From: Agelas oroides
Taxonomy: Eukaryota > Porifera > Demospongiae > Agelasida > Agelasidae
Direction: 5' to 3'
Assembly: GCA_949130485.1 (NCBI GenBank)
Contig: OX422192.1
Coordinates: 2,083,585 to 2,147,584, forward strand
Length of the DNA: 64,000 nucleotides
Part shown: piece after piece, positions 35,079 through 45,989 of the stretch
Layout: each line of letters starts with the position of its first letter
Position numbering within the stretch: position 1 is the first letter of the stretch
The notes under the pieces: model-generated
The model's database searches: none
Told to the model about the DNA's origin: nothing
What the model saw: the letters and a program-made list of their open reading frames with translations, nothing else
Made by a program: the position numbers and the translations under genes

Positions 35079-36715
35079 CTATGGAAGTAGATCAGCTGGT
35101 CTGACCTGTATGGACAGTGCATGTACTCCTCCCTCCTTTTCCATCTCTTCCTTCAGTGTGTCCATCACCAGCCGGTGACGCTACAATAAAAAGATGGCAA
35201 CCGATTAGATTACTACCGTGACAGCAATAAAACTCATCTGCATGTAACAACTTCAGGAGTGTTGAAACACTGCAAACTGATGTAGTAAGCAGGTTACTAC
35301 TTCCGAACATATGTTAGATCTTTTGTTCACATATAATATAAACCGGCAAGGCAACAAGTAATACAAATAAAAAATATCTAACATACTTAGTAGCCATCAT
35401 GTCCTCATTAACTGACTAATGAGCTCCTAGACCCTCCATGAGTCTCAATAATGCTGAAGAAAATCTCATTACCATGGTGATTCTAAATGTTCTTAACAAA
35501 CCTTTCATGGCATGATAAATATTGACATACATGTATTTATATTGGGTAACTTGTAACTTGAGTAACCATAAACTTATCTCCAGATGCCTTTGGAAAACAA
35601 TTACAAAAAAAACAACTCTTGTACATATTTTGACTATAAAATCGGGTTCACATGTGGCTTTGTAGTCTAGCTCCCAAGTATTCCCCACCTCCAGTTTGTG
35701 ATTGCTTACAGCTTTCACATGCTGTAAGAAATAAGAGTCGAGGCGGGGGGGGGGGGGGCTTAGGAACTTTTGTACTCTACATACCTTCAATAGCGGCATT
35801 CCTTCAAAAGTTTCTGACACAACCACCACCTTGAAGTGTGTCTCTGAGTCTGTGTACAGACAGTGAACACAACGACATAGTCAATGGAAGGAAAAATGGC
35901 TGTACATGTAGTCTCATACCGAGTTCACTCAACAAGGTTCTTTGTGGGGGTCTGGGTATGAGACTAATGTACAATGTATCTCTTCCCGAAGTCAAATGAC
36001 CCAAACACAAGTAAGATCTTTATGCTACAGGCAGCAACTGTGCTCACTTTTAGGTACACTGTGCATGTAGCTCTCATTGATGACTTCCAAGTGTGAGGGC
36101 TATAGAAGAGAATCATGAATGAAGAAGGTAGCAACTTAACCTCGCTTAGGACCCACCACTAGGTACATATGACACTGTGAAAGAAATGGTATGGTTGTGC
36201 CATAATGTAAAAGGTCCTCCATGTTAGCTCACTGAGGGGGTGCGTCTGAAATACAAAACAAGTTTATTACTTCATAGCGTGTCCTAAAGTGGATGCTAAT
36301 TAAAAATTAACCACCAGCACATGCTCAGAACTTTGGCACACCATTTTCTGTTACATGTATTATGCACTAACAAGAGTGTATCGGCCATAGCAGAGACTCA
36401 GTTGGGTATCAATTATCTGTAGATGGAATACTTAGTCATCAGGGTTCAACACTAAATTCTCTTACATCTACAGAACACATACCTTCAGGGCACCCAGAAG
36501 TTTGGACTCAATTGTGGCTTGAAGAGGTCCTCGTGACTGAAATAAAACAAATGAATACAAAACCAATGGTTACACTGGAGTGATCCGAACACAGTTTACA
36601 TGGGGACATGAACCCTTGCCTCCATCTCAACAGCGCCAGAGCTCTGCCTCAGACCATGCAGCGCCCTCCAGGACTCTCTCTGAACGAGAACAGACCTCCT
36701 AACAACCCTCAGCAT
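35079..36715 (-). CDS. BOLA1: BolA family protein, mitochondrial (BOLA1-like)
   Basis: Model (minus): exons 36715-36614, 36536-36483, 36099-36048, 35849-35785 and 35180-35079. All phases agree and the product is 124 aa. BolA proteins partner with monothiol glutaredoxins in iron-sulphur cluster handling; BOLA1 acts in mitochondria. The sequence shows an Arg-rich presequence (MLRVVRRSVLVQRESWRALH), then the BolA fold: GPLQATIESKLLGALK, PSHLEVINESYMHSVP, SETHFKVVVVSETFEG, and the hallmark RHRLV followed by MDTLKEEMEKEGGVHALSIQ. The invariant His of the ETHF and RHR motifs are present. The first donor (GTTCAT after GAGGCAAGG) is weak but gives the right phase. A broken copy lies at 22560-23836. 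The symbol is assigned by motif and presequence; BOLA3 is less likely because of the length and the SETHF motif. Confidence 0.9.
35640..35780. repeat. MITE fragment in a BOLA1-like intron
   Basis: GGTTCACATGTGGCTTTGTAG is followed by TAGTCTAGCTCCCA, CAGTTTGTGATTGCTT and a run of 14-15 G. It corresponds to the element at 22300-22550 beside the BolA pseudogene. Confidence 0.6.
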
Positions 36716-36885
36716 AATTTGATAATCAACTCGCACAAATGGAGCTTCGTTCCCAAACTAGTGCTGGAATTGGGACGACACCCATCTGCTGACTCAGCCT
36801 GTAGCCCCTCCCCCGGCCACAGACCACCCACACAATGCAATCTCAATTCACGGGCTAAGAATTATATAGACAAAGTCCAAGTAAA

Positions 36886-39800
36886 TACCTCAGATTTCAG
36901 ACTTTGCTATAATATATGACCTCTATTTGGAATTGTTGCCATCAAAAAAGGTTTGTAGAACAAGTTTATTTTAATGAACAGTGGCGGGCAAATATTCTAC
37001 ATAAAATTCATATGTACACAAAATAATTGTTGCAGTTAACTTGGATGGAATACAAATAAGAAGTGTGTTAATGTGTTTGAGTTAGTTTGCGAGAGGATGT
37101 TTAACTCCATCTTTCCTATAAACAACGATGTAACGAGGCATGACAGCATCTGGTTTGTACACAACAATCTCAGGATAGTTCAGCTTGCTACCAACTTGTC
37201 CGTATACACTATCGAAGCCTGGAGGTGGACCTGTCAGCTGCTGACTATTTGTCTCAAGCGGGTACTTTCTTCCTGGGCACACGTCACAGAGGAGCATTGC
37301 TCGGTAGCCATTGGCACCTTGTGTGTAATCATGACATTTGGAAGAGTTGGGAGCAAGGTAAAACCCACGGCCGAATCGCTGAAAAGCGATGTTCATTCTG
37401 ATCATTTCACGGTCTAAGCCAGTGCTTGAAATTCCACAGATGCCACAGTTCCCATCGTTGCAGAGTCTGTTGGTAGCCATGATGTTGCATGTTAGTGTCG
37501 TACCGTGGTAGTGCTCTTCAACACTTTGATCTTGAAGTCGATACTTGTAGGCATTCCAGTTTCGTTGCAGGGTGAAGTTTGTAATCACAAATACTTGATC
37601 AATGGGGGGACACGATCCCTTTTCCTGGTTCCATGCCTTTTTGAACTTCCCAGATATTTCAGCAAATTCTTTTGTAGTAGCCCGTCTGATTGTTCCTATA
37701 TTAAGAAGATCCAAAACAAAAAGTGATCAGTAGATTTCTACCTAAAGTTGTTAGGCTATCAAATTCTCTGCTTCATGATCAAGTGTTCTAAACATGATAG
37801 AAATCTTGACCCAAAACAATATCTTACTGCAATGTACTTACCTTGGTCTGTTTGCCATTGTGCTCGTACAGCCAACTGAGAGCCACGTTTCTTGTAACAG
37901 TCTACCCACGGTGTCTCACTGCAGGGCACTTCTGTCCTTATTCTGGGCTCTTCTTTGACTCGGAAACCATGAGTTGTGACACCTCCGCCAGCCACAGGCT
38001 CTCCAACACCAATGTATGGCATTTGCCAAACATACGGCCAAGGGACGGTTTCGTTGAAAAGTTCATCCCATGATTTAATATTGGGAGTGATTTCTTCACA
38101 AAGGCCAGGAATTCCTGGCCGTATTGGCTGGTTTGGATCCATATGCCCAAAAAGCAGGTTGTAGTCATCTGCAGATGCCTTTATGGAAGTAGTCTCCTTT
38201 CGCTGGGGCAAGGCTAGTGGAGGGCAAGGCTGGATAGTTTTTTCTACTTTCAGTTCACCACCATCTTTGCTGACAACAATGTCATCAACAGTGACATCCA
38301 CTAGCATACGACCGAAAGTACCAGTGATTTCTTGGTGAGAGCTCTGTACTAGGAGTTGTTTCACATCCTGGTTCTCAAGTTCAGTCGTCAATAGAGTTGG
38401 AGTATTTGGAGAAAGTGGAAGACTAAACCATACTGAAACCTCTTTTGATGGCTGACCTTCCACTGTGACATGGTGGTTGACGACCATTTTAAGGGACCGC
38501 TGTCGCAAACATAGACCCCCATCTTCATCAAACATGACCATTTCTTTGCTGCCAGAATCATGCCACCCATATCGACGTCCAACACCACACTTGCCAAGAC
38601 ATCTGTACTGCTCTGCTTCAAGAGTTTTGACACTCACATCACTACTTGGTACCTTCACTATTGCTGGTTGTGGAGGTATCATCTCCTCTGGTGGGCTCCT
38701 TGCTTTGTTTTGATGGGACTCTGCTCCTCCTTCAATAGCCTTTGCCAGTGGTCTTGGTTTAGCCGTGTGCGCCATCATCCACTTCTTGCTCACTCGTACT
38801 CCTTTCTCTATGAGCCACTCTGCTGCAAGAATCAGTTTGATCAGTTCTTGCATTTTGAGGAAGCGTGGCTCATCGTGGTAAGCAATGCTCGGGTAGGTCT
38901 CAGATATGTACTTAGAGTAGAGCGAGTTAGAATCATCGACAATCTTCATTTCAGGTTCCTCGGGAAACACCATTTCGTTCTCGTCCTTCTGCACCTTTGC
39001 GGATTCGCAGGACATGATGATCGAACCGGGTGGATTGTCCTTTGGAAAATCGAGGACCGTAGCTAGGCCTTCCAACTGGCTTGTCTTTTGCCAGCTCCGA
39101 AACGCCGATTTCTCGTCGTTACTTCTGGCGCCGACGCTCAAGCATTTCATGCTCCAGTCAGCATAGAATAGTAAGTTTCCAACCGACGTTCCACGCAGCC
39201 ACTGCGGCTTGTACTGATTGAACTGTCTTCCGTGGAGTGGATGCCCAAAAGGAATCGGAATAAAGAAAAACTCAGGCCGATTACCTTCCGAAGCCAGTCG
39301 GAGAGCTACGGCAACGTCTTCTTCCGTGATCGTTGGAACTTTATGCGATGCATCGAAGCTTATTTCGGGCACATCGTTAACAATGGCCACAGAGCGCAGA
39401 GCCAGTCCTTCTGGTGGCAGTGTGAAGCGGAAGGCGAATCCGTCATCCTCCTTGGAGCATAGCTCTACACGGTAAGTTGCCGGCTCCACGACCTCTTGTG
39501 CAAGCGCACTGGGTTCAACGCTATTATTGCTTGTCATTCTTCTCGTACACCAACTTAGCGCTACTCCTACTGAGCTATCGCTAAGTCTGTGAAAAGGCCG
39601 GGTATTTATGCAAAAGAGTTTGGGGAGTTACCCCGGGTATTTACCTAGCAAATTGTTGACGCAGCAAATAGCTTACTTATTACTTAGTTTGTCAACTCAG
39701 CAACACAATGATATTCATTGCCCATATGCATCTGATCCTATATTAGACTAGGGTACATAAAAATCCTGTTGCTATACCTACTAAGAAAAGTCGCTCAGAA

Positions 39801-40060
39801 CACCAAACCCTCTTTCTCACACATGTCAGAGGGTCCAGGCATGACACTCTGTCTCTTATCACATGCGTTATACCTCAGATTTGCAGAATGTGCATTTTTA
39901 TATAGCTAATTAGCTACACATTCCGCAAATCTGAGCACAATGTAGCTAAGCAACTAGCACACATCACTAGCCATGAAAATATGGGCTGGCAAATCAGACA
40001 GGATATGTCTGTTAGCTAATGACAACATACTTAAAGAAATGAATGGTATGTATTCATGAT
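36886..40060. repeat. Segmental duplication, copy 1 (with copy 2 at 42143-45910)
   Basis: From the segment TAAATACCTCAGATTTCAGA (36886) onward the sequence is highly similar to 42143 onward, through the whole PARP gene. Beyond the gene similarity is patchier: CCCCGGGTATTTACCTAGCAA at about 39631 and 45076, and GCCATGAAAATATGGGCTGG at about 39971 and 45798. The two copies are direct repeats 5.26 kb apart. Confidence 0.9.
37082..39537 (-). CDS. Divergent PARP-catalytic-domain protein, copy 1 (intact)
   Basis: Two exons, 39537-37842 and 37695-37082, join in phase (GTAAGT donor, ATATAG acceptor) and give 769 aa. PARP-type domains transfer ADP-ribose from NAD+. The C-terminal domain (about residues 600-769) has HYHGT (His629), GRGFYLAPNSSKCHDY (Tyr678), LLCDVCPGRKY, PPPGFDSVYG, LNYPEIVVY and MPRYIVVYR. 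The position of the usual catalytic Glu (PEY in tankyrases) is Arg753. A Cys-rich LCNDGNCGICGIS insert resembles a branch known from fungi and plants. Absence of Glu predicts mono-ADP-ribosylation or no activity. The N-terminal 250 residues form a separate domain (HPLHGRQFNQYKPQWLRGTS, LLFYADWSMKCL, then FLKMQELIKLILAAEWLI) that I cannot name. It lies upstream of the BOLA1-like gene on the same strand. Confidence 0.88.
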
Positions 40061-40109
40061 GAATCTTGTATATGGGATGTTGCTATATACAATTCATGAA
40101 TGGTATGCC

Positions 40110-40800
40110 CCAACTAGTCTTCTCAGGTGGCCCTCAAGGCTCCATGCTATATAGGTCCCCTACTGTTCATGATATACATTGATGGCCCTACCAATGCCCT
40201 GTCCAACAGCATGCAGCATGAGTCTGTATGCTGATAATCTCCTCTTGTACAGGCCCATCCAATCCAGATTACTTAACCCTACAAGCAGATGCACTGTCCA
40301 ATTGCATGGATCTCAGCCCACAAGCTACAGTAGAACTGTGATAAGTGTAAGTGCATGCTTGTGACTAATCAATGGCCAACCCCTGTATTCCTACAAGTAC
40401 CTTGGAATTCTGCTAACATCTGATCAGCACATGCACATATCCACACTTTGTTCTAAAGCCCGACAGCAAATTGGCTTGCTCTACCGCAAAATATTCTGAT
40501 GTGTACAGTCTATTTATCCGCTCCCATCTTGAATATGCAACTGCTGTTTGGGACTGGCCCTCACCTGTCTAAGGACAAACAAGAAACTTGAATCTGTACA
40601 ACTTTTCTCATGTAGCTAGGGTCTGTACCAAAAGTTGGGATGATGCTTACTGTGATATGCCGCATACCTTGAACATACCCCCACTCTCTGAAAAGAGGAA
40701 ACTACTCATCTCTACCAAATTGTTCATGGGTTTGTTGACTTTCCTAATGCACCATTAATGTACAAGCCTTGCACTAATTACTTCACACCAAGATACGCAC
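40110..40800 (+). mobile_element. Degenerate LINE reverse-transcriptase fragment
   Basis: With frameshifts, the plus strand reads VFSGGPQGSML, IGPLLFMIYIDGPTNALSN, MSLYADNLLLYRPIQS (the YADD-box region, here YADN), then YKYLGILLTSDQHMHIS, ARQQIGLLYRK, HLEYATAVWD and PPLSEKRKLL. This order is typical of the 3' half of LINE ORF2 (jockey/CR1-like clades). The copy is dead. It ends at the break where the homology of the adjacent NB-ARC pseudogene begins. Confidence 0.85.
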
Positions 40801-40839
40801 ATCCTCTCACACTCCCTGGAGATGTACGTAAACTTGCTA

Positions 40840-41653
40840 GTTCAACTCAGCTATAGTACATGGCAGAAAAAAGACTGCAGAAACACCATTGATGAGGTAT
40901 AGCAGGATAAGTGAACTGTTTTCTGCTGCATCAGTAAATGATTTTGAAGGCCAGCATATTTATGTTAAGTATCATTCAGCTCTTGCACACAACTACATTC
41001 TCTTGGACAATTTGATCATTTCCTATAGAACAATGGAAGAAAATTCTTCAACTGAAATGGTCACCAACACAGTGTAAACAAGTGGGTTGTACCTCTGCAC
41101 ACTTGGCTCTAGCACACTTTTGGACAAGGAGACTACGAGCAGTCAGCAAAGCTAATACTGAAAGCTTTACTGAAGTCCAAGTCACTGCGAGGTAGCAGAA
41201 AGGTCAAAAAGGCTGCACAGTTGCTTACTAAAGATCACTATCTTTCACTTCAATTAGAACCATTAAAGCCACAGATTATGTTAATAACTCAACTAACCTG
41301 TTTGTTGTTTATCACAGATAGCTACCAGCACAGTCACTCCACAGTATGGCGACTGAACAGAGAATGTATGACAATATCTTCAGACAACTACAGAACATGT
41401 TTCATCCTTGCAGCATTCTACAGGAGCCTTAGGCTCAAGAGATGCAACAAAGCTGGGGAGAGTATTGCACCATGTGGTAAGACATAACATTGAAAGATAC
41501 TTTCTATTTAAGATGTGGTGGTGGGATTATGAAGTATACTCTGGAGAGTCATACAGTAGAAGCAATTTTGGAGGCTTACCAATTGTGATACTGTTCTTTG
41601 TAGGCATATTTCTTGTAGCTTTACTTGGCTGCATTGTTATATTACGTCTGTAA
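40840..41653 (+). pseudogene. NB-ARC gene 3' fragment, copy C
   Basis: The sequence aligns with 26230-27010 of copy A (YVKYHSALAHNYILL, GCTSAHLALAHF, LLTKDHYLSL, NYRTCFILAAFYRSL, WWDYEVYSGES) but with several frameshifts and stops, and without death domain or ATPase. At the 3' end the frame continues past the point where copy A stops and encodes LPIVILFFVGIFLVALLGCI, a hydrophobic helix ending VILRL. Ancestral members thus probably carried a second, C-terminal membrane segment. It faces the PARP genes tail to tail, as copy A does. Confidence 0.85.
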
Positions 41654-41825
41654 AACAGTTAGTGAACAACTGTACATGTGCTGAGCCTGTTCATCATTCA
41701 GCTACCTTAAAATTACTCATGTGTTATGACACGTAGTACATGCTATAAAATGTAGTATACATGAGCTAACTTACATATCAGATTCCAAACTTAATAGATG
41801 TGTATTATATGAATTCCGTATACAT

Positions 41826-41930
41826 AAGCTCATGTGCTACGACAATGCACTAGCTCATGCGCTATACGACAATGCATTAGCTCATGTGCTACAACAATGC
41901 ATTAGCTCATGTGCTATGACATGTACATGT
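41826..41930. repeat. Short minisatellite, about 4 copies of 27-29 bp
   Basis: Unit AGCTCATGTGCTACGACAATG with CATT ending, imperfect. Confidence 0.75.
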
Positions 41931-42084
41931 AGTACATAATTTTGTTGTCATGGTAATGCCAACAGAATAATTAGTTTTGCAGAACAAATTTCCATTTAAA
42001 TGAACAGAGGATAAATATGCTGGTGTGTACACACACAAAAAATTATTGCAGTAAACCTGGATATAGAATACAGACAAGGAGTGC

Positions 42085-42142
42085 ATGTGTTTGGGTTAGT
42101 TTGCGAGAGGGTGTTCAACTCCATCCTTCCTATAAACGACGA
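42085..42142 (-). pseudogene. PARP C-terminal fragment at a duplication edge
   Basis: GTTAGTTTGCGAGAGGGTGTTCAACTCC-type sequence corresponds to the last codons and 3' flank of the PARP genes (compare 37078 and 42335). It stops abruptly at 42143 where segmental copy 2 starts. It marks the breakpoint: the duplicate was inserted into, or recombined within, an older PARP copy. Confidence 0.75.
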
Positions 42143-42342
42143 TAAATACCTCAGATTTCAGACTTTGCTATAATATATGACCTCTATTTGGAATTGTTGC
42201 CATCAAAAAAGGTTTGTAGAACAAGTTTATTTTAATGAACAGTGGCGGGCAAATATTCTACATAAAATTCATATGTACACAAAATAATTGTTGCAGTTAA
42301 CTTGGATGGAATACAAATAAGAAGTGTGTTAATGTGTTTGAG

Positions 42343-44998
42343 TTAGTTTGCGAGAGGATGTTTAACTCCATCTTTCCTATAAACAACGATGTAACGAGGC
42401 ATGACAGCATCTGGTTTGTACACAACAACCTCAGGATAGTTCAGCTTGCCACCAACTTGTCCGTACACACTATCGTAGCCAGGAGGTGGACCTGTCAGCT
42501 GCTGACTATTGGTCTTAAGCAGGTACTTTCTTCCTGGGCACACATCACAGAGGAGCATTGCTCGGTAGCCATTGGCACCTTGTGTGTAATCATGACATTT
42601 GGAAGAGTTTGGAGCAAGGTAAAACCCATGGCCAAATCGCTGAAAGGTGATATTCGTTTGGATCATATTAGGATCTAAGCCAGTGCTTGAAATTCCACAG
42701 ATACCACAGTTACCATCGTTGCAGAGTCTGTTGGTAGCCGTGATGTTACATGTTAGTGTCGTACCGTGGTAGTGCTCTTCAACCCTCTGGTCTTGAAGTC
42801 GATACTTGTAGGCATTCCAGTTTTGTCGTAGGGTGGAGTTTGTGATCACAAACACTTGATCAACTGGAGGACAAGGTCCCTTTTGCCGGTTCCATGCTTT
42901 TGTGAACTTTGCAGATATTTCAGCAAATTCTTCCCTATCAGCAGGTCTGATTGTTCCTATAAAGAAGATTCAAACGAAAACTTAATCTCCACCTAAAGTG
43001 GTCAGGCTATCAACTTTTCTTTTTGATGCTCAGGCATTCTGAACATGACATGACAGAAATTCTTAACTTTATGTTTTACTATACACAGTATACTTACCTT
43101 GATCCATTTGCCGCTGTGCTCGTACAACCAGCTGTGAGCCACGTTTCTTGTATTGGTCTACCCACGGCGTCTCACGGCTGGGGAATTTCACCCTCACTCT
43201 GGGTTCTTCTTCGACTTGGAAACTACGAGTGGTGACACCTCCACTGGTTACAGACACCCTGTCACCAGTATCGTGTGGTTTTTGCCAAACACAAGGCCAA
43301 GGGACAGTTTCTTCATTGAAAAGTTCATTCCACGACTCCACATTGGGAATGACTTCATCACAGACCCCAGGAATTCTTGGCCGTATTGGCTGGTTTGGAT
43401 CCATATGACTATAAAGCAGATCGTAGTCATTCAGAGATGCCTTTATGGAAGTTGCTTCTTTCCACTGTGGCCTAGTTAGTGGAGAGCAAGGTTGGATCGT
43501 CTTTTCTAATTTCAGTTCAACACCATTCTTGCTGACAGTTTTTTGATCAACAGTGACATCCACTAGCATATGACCCAATGTACTAGTGATTTCTTGGCGA
43601 AAGCCCTGTGGAAGCTGTTTCATAACCTCATTCCCAAGTTCAGTCATTGATGGAGTTGGAGCATTCAAAGGAAGTCGAAGACTAAACCTCACGGAACCTA
43701 TTGCCAATGGCTGATCTTCCACTGTGACATGGTGGTTGACGACCATTTTCAGGGACTGCTGTTGCAGACATGGTGCCCCGTCTTCATCAAACACGACCAT
43801 TTCTTTATTGCCAGAATCATGCCACCCATATCGACGTCCAACACCACACTTGCCATACTGCTCTGCTTCAAGAGTTTTGACACTCACATCACTACTCGGA
43901 ACCTCCACTGTTGCTGGTTGTGGAGGTATCATCTCCTTGGGAGGGCTCTTTACTTTGTCTTGATGAGACTCTGCTCTTCCTTCGATAGCCTTTTCCACTG
44001 GTCTTGGTTTAGCAGTGTGCGCCATCATCCACTTCTTGCTCACTCGTACTCCCTTCCCTATGAGCCACTCCGCTGCAAGAATCAGTTTGATCAGTTCTTG
44101 CATTTTGAGGAAGCGTGGTTCATCGTGGTAAGCAACATTTGGATAGATGTCAGAGATGTACTTGGAGTAGAGCGAGTTAGAATCGTCGACAATCTTCATT
44201 TTAGGTTCCTCAGGGAACACTATTTCGTTGCGCCATCATCCACTTCTTGCTCACTCGTACTCCTTTCTCTATGAGCCACTCCGCTGCAAGAATCAGTTTG
44301 ATCAGTTCTTGCATTTTGAGGAAGCGTGGTTCATCGTGGTAAGCAACATTTGGATAGATGTCAGAGATGTACTTGGAGTAGAGCGAGTTAGAATCGTCGA
44401 CAATCTTCATTTTAGGTTCCTCAGGGAACACTATTTCGTTCTCGCCCTTCTGCACTTTTGCGGATTCGCAGGACATTATGATCGAACCAGATGAATTGTC
44501 TTCTGGAAAATCTAGGGCTGTAGCTAGACCTTCCAACTGGCTTGACTTTTGCCAGCCCCAAAACTCCGATTTCTCGTCATTACTTCTGGCGCCGACACTC
44601 AAGCATTTCATGTTCCAGTCCGCATCAAATAGTAATTTTCCAACCGATGTTCCACGCAGCCACTGCGGCTTGTACTGATTGAACTGTCTTCCATTGAAGG
44701 GATGCCAAAACGGAATCGTAACAAAGAAAAATTCGGGCCGATTGCCCTCCGAAGCAAGTCGGAGAGCTACTGCAACGTCTTCTTCAGTGATTGTTGGAAC
44801 TTTATGCGACGCATCGAAGCGTATTTCTGGTACATCGTCAACAATGGCCACAGAGCGCAGAGCCAGTCCGTCTGGTGGCAGTGTGAAGCGGAAGGCGAAT
44901 CCATCATCCTCCTTGGAGCATAATTCTACACAGTCTGGCGCTGGATCCACACCCTCTTGTGCGAACGCGTTCAGTTCGACGTTATTATTGCTCGTCAT
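42343..44998 (-). CDS. Divergent PARP-catalytic-domain protein, copy 2 (frame broken by a tandem duplication)
   Basis: Exons 44998-43098 and 42956-42343 have the same splice signals as copy 1. Motifs are conserved: HYHGT, GHGFYLAPNSSKCHDY, PPPGYDSVYG, LNYPEVVVY, MPRYIVVYR. The usual catalytic Glu is again Arg. Without the 211-bp repeat at 44019-44440 the gene would encode 767 aa. With it, translation leaves frame after SKKWMMA and stops at once. Substitutions relative to copy 1 are spread through the N-terminal domain, and the catalytic domain is well kept, arguing against an old pseudogene. Either a recent inactivation or an assembly join of two alleles explains this. Confidence 0.82.
44019..44440. 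repeat. 211-bp tandem duplication inside PARP copy 2
   Basis: 44019-44229 is repeated at 44230-44440 (offset 211). Only about two substitutions were seen (CCCTTCCCTA against CCTTTCTCTA). The junction is GGGAACACTATTTCGTT then GCGCCATCATCC. The length is not a multiple of three. Confidence 0.95.
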
Positions 44999-45989
44999 TG
45001 TTTTCTAACACTGAGCGCTACACCTACTAGTGCGGGAAAAGGCAAATATATATGCAACACCCAGTTGGGGAATTACCCCGGGTATTTACCTAGCAAATTG
45101 CGCAATTTGCAAACTCAAGTATAGAAACAATGTGCCACGCTGGATTTGCTTGACTCAGCAATACCAATGAATGATACGTTTATATTCATACAGTGGCCCT
45201 TATTATAGAAAGCTGGTTGCTACAGCTACCATACACATAGCCTCTGATACCCACAACCTCATACATGCAGAGAAAGAGGGTCTGGTGTTTTTAGTGACTT
45301 TTCTTGTCACATGGGCCGGATTGCTCTCTGATTTGAAAGCTCAATCAAATCAGATTGCTTTGTATATAAGTTATCACATTTTGAACTGAATTGGACACAG
45401 TGAAAACTTGTCTTGCATGCAGCTTGTTTTCAGGTATCCCAAAATGGGTTTTGCAGCCTTCCAAAGTCCAGTGTTTGATCGCTTCCAGTATACACTGGGA
45501 AGGCATGGGAATGAGGCTAACCATCATGCAGTAGTCTAATTGCCATCAGAAAGTGTGAAATTAATGCATTTTTATGCAGTAGGCCCTACGTATACCCCGT
45601 GTAACGAGAAAAATTGCTCAGAACACCTCAGAACAGCAGGTCAATCCTCTTTCTGCTTTTGGGCAAGTCTGGGAACGTGACAACCATGGACAGTGCATGC
45701 AGGCAATAATACAAAAATGCAAGACTAGCATAAACACTGTAATCTGAGCATACCATAACTGGAATACAAGTTGAACTATATAGCACCACATGTGACTAGC
45801 CATGAAAATATGGGCTGGCAAATCAGAAGCCAGGGAATGAATCAGGCACCGAGGTAATGTCTGTTAACGACTGTTAATGATGATAGTCTGAAAGAATGTT
45901 ATATTCAGCTCTATACATTAAGGTAGAGCAACAAAGTCACTAGGATGGGATGGGTGGTTAACTGCATGTATATGTAACATGTGTGTACC

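Larger units (their letters stand above)
42143..45910. repeat. Segmental duplication, copy 2
   Basis: Direct copy of 36886-40060; see that entry. It carries the second PARP gene and its upstream region. It differs by scattered substitutions, a 6-bp coding deletion and the 211-bp tandem duplication at 44019-44440. Confidence 0.9.

Noticed and set aside
38560-39066. 168-codon plus-strand ORF and similar ones at 43729-44494
   Set aside because: Antisense shadows of the PARP exons; the minus-strand frame is conserved between paralogues at the protein level.
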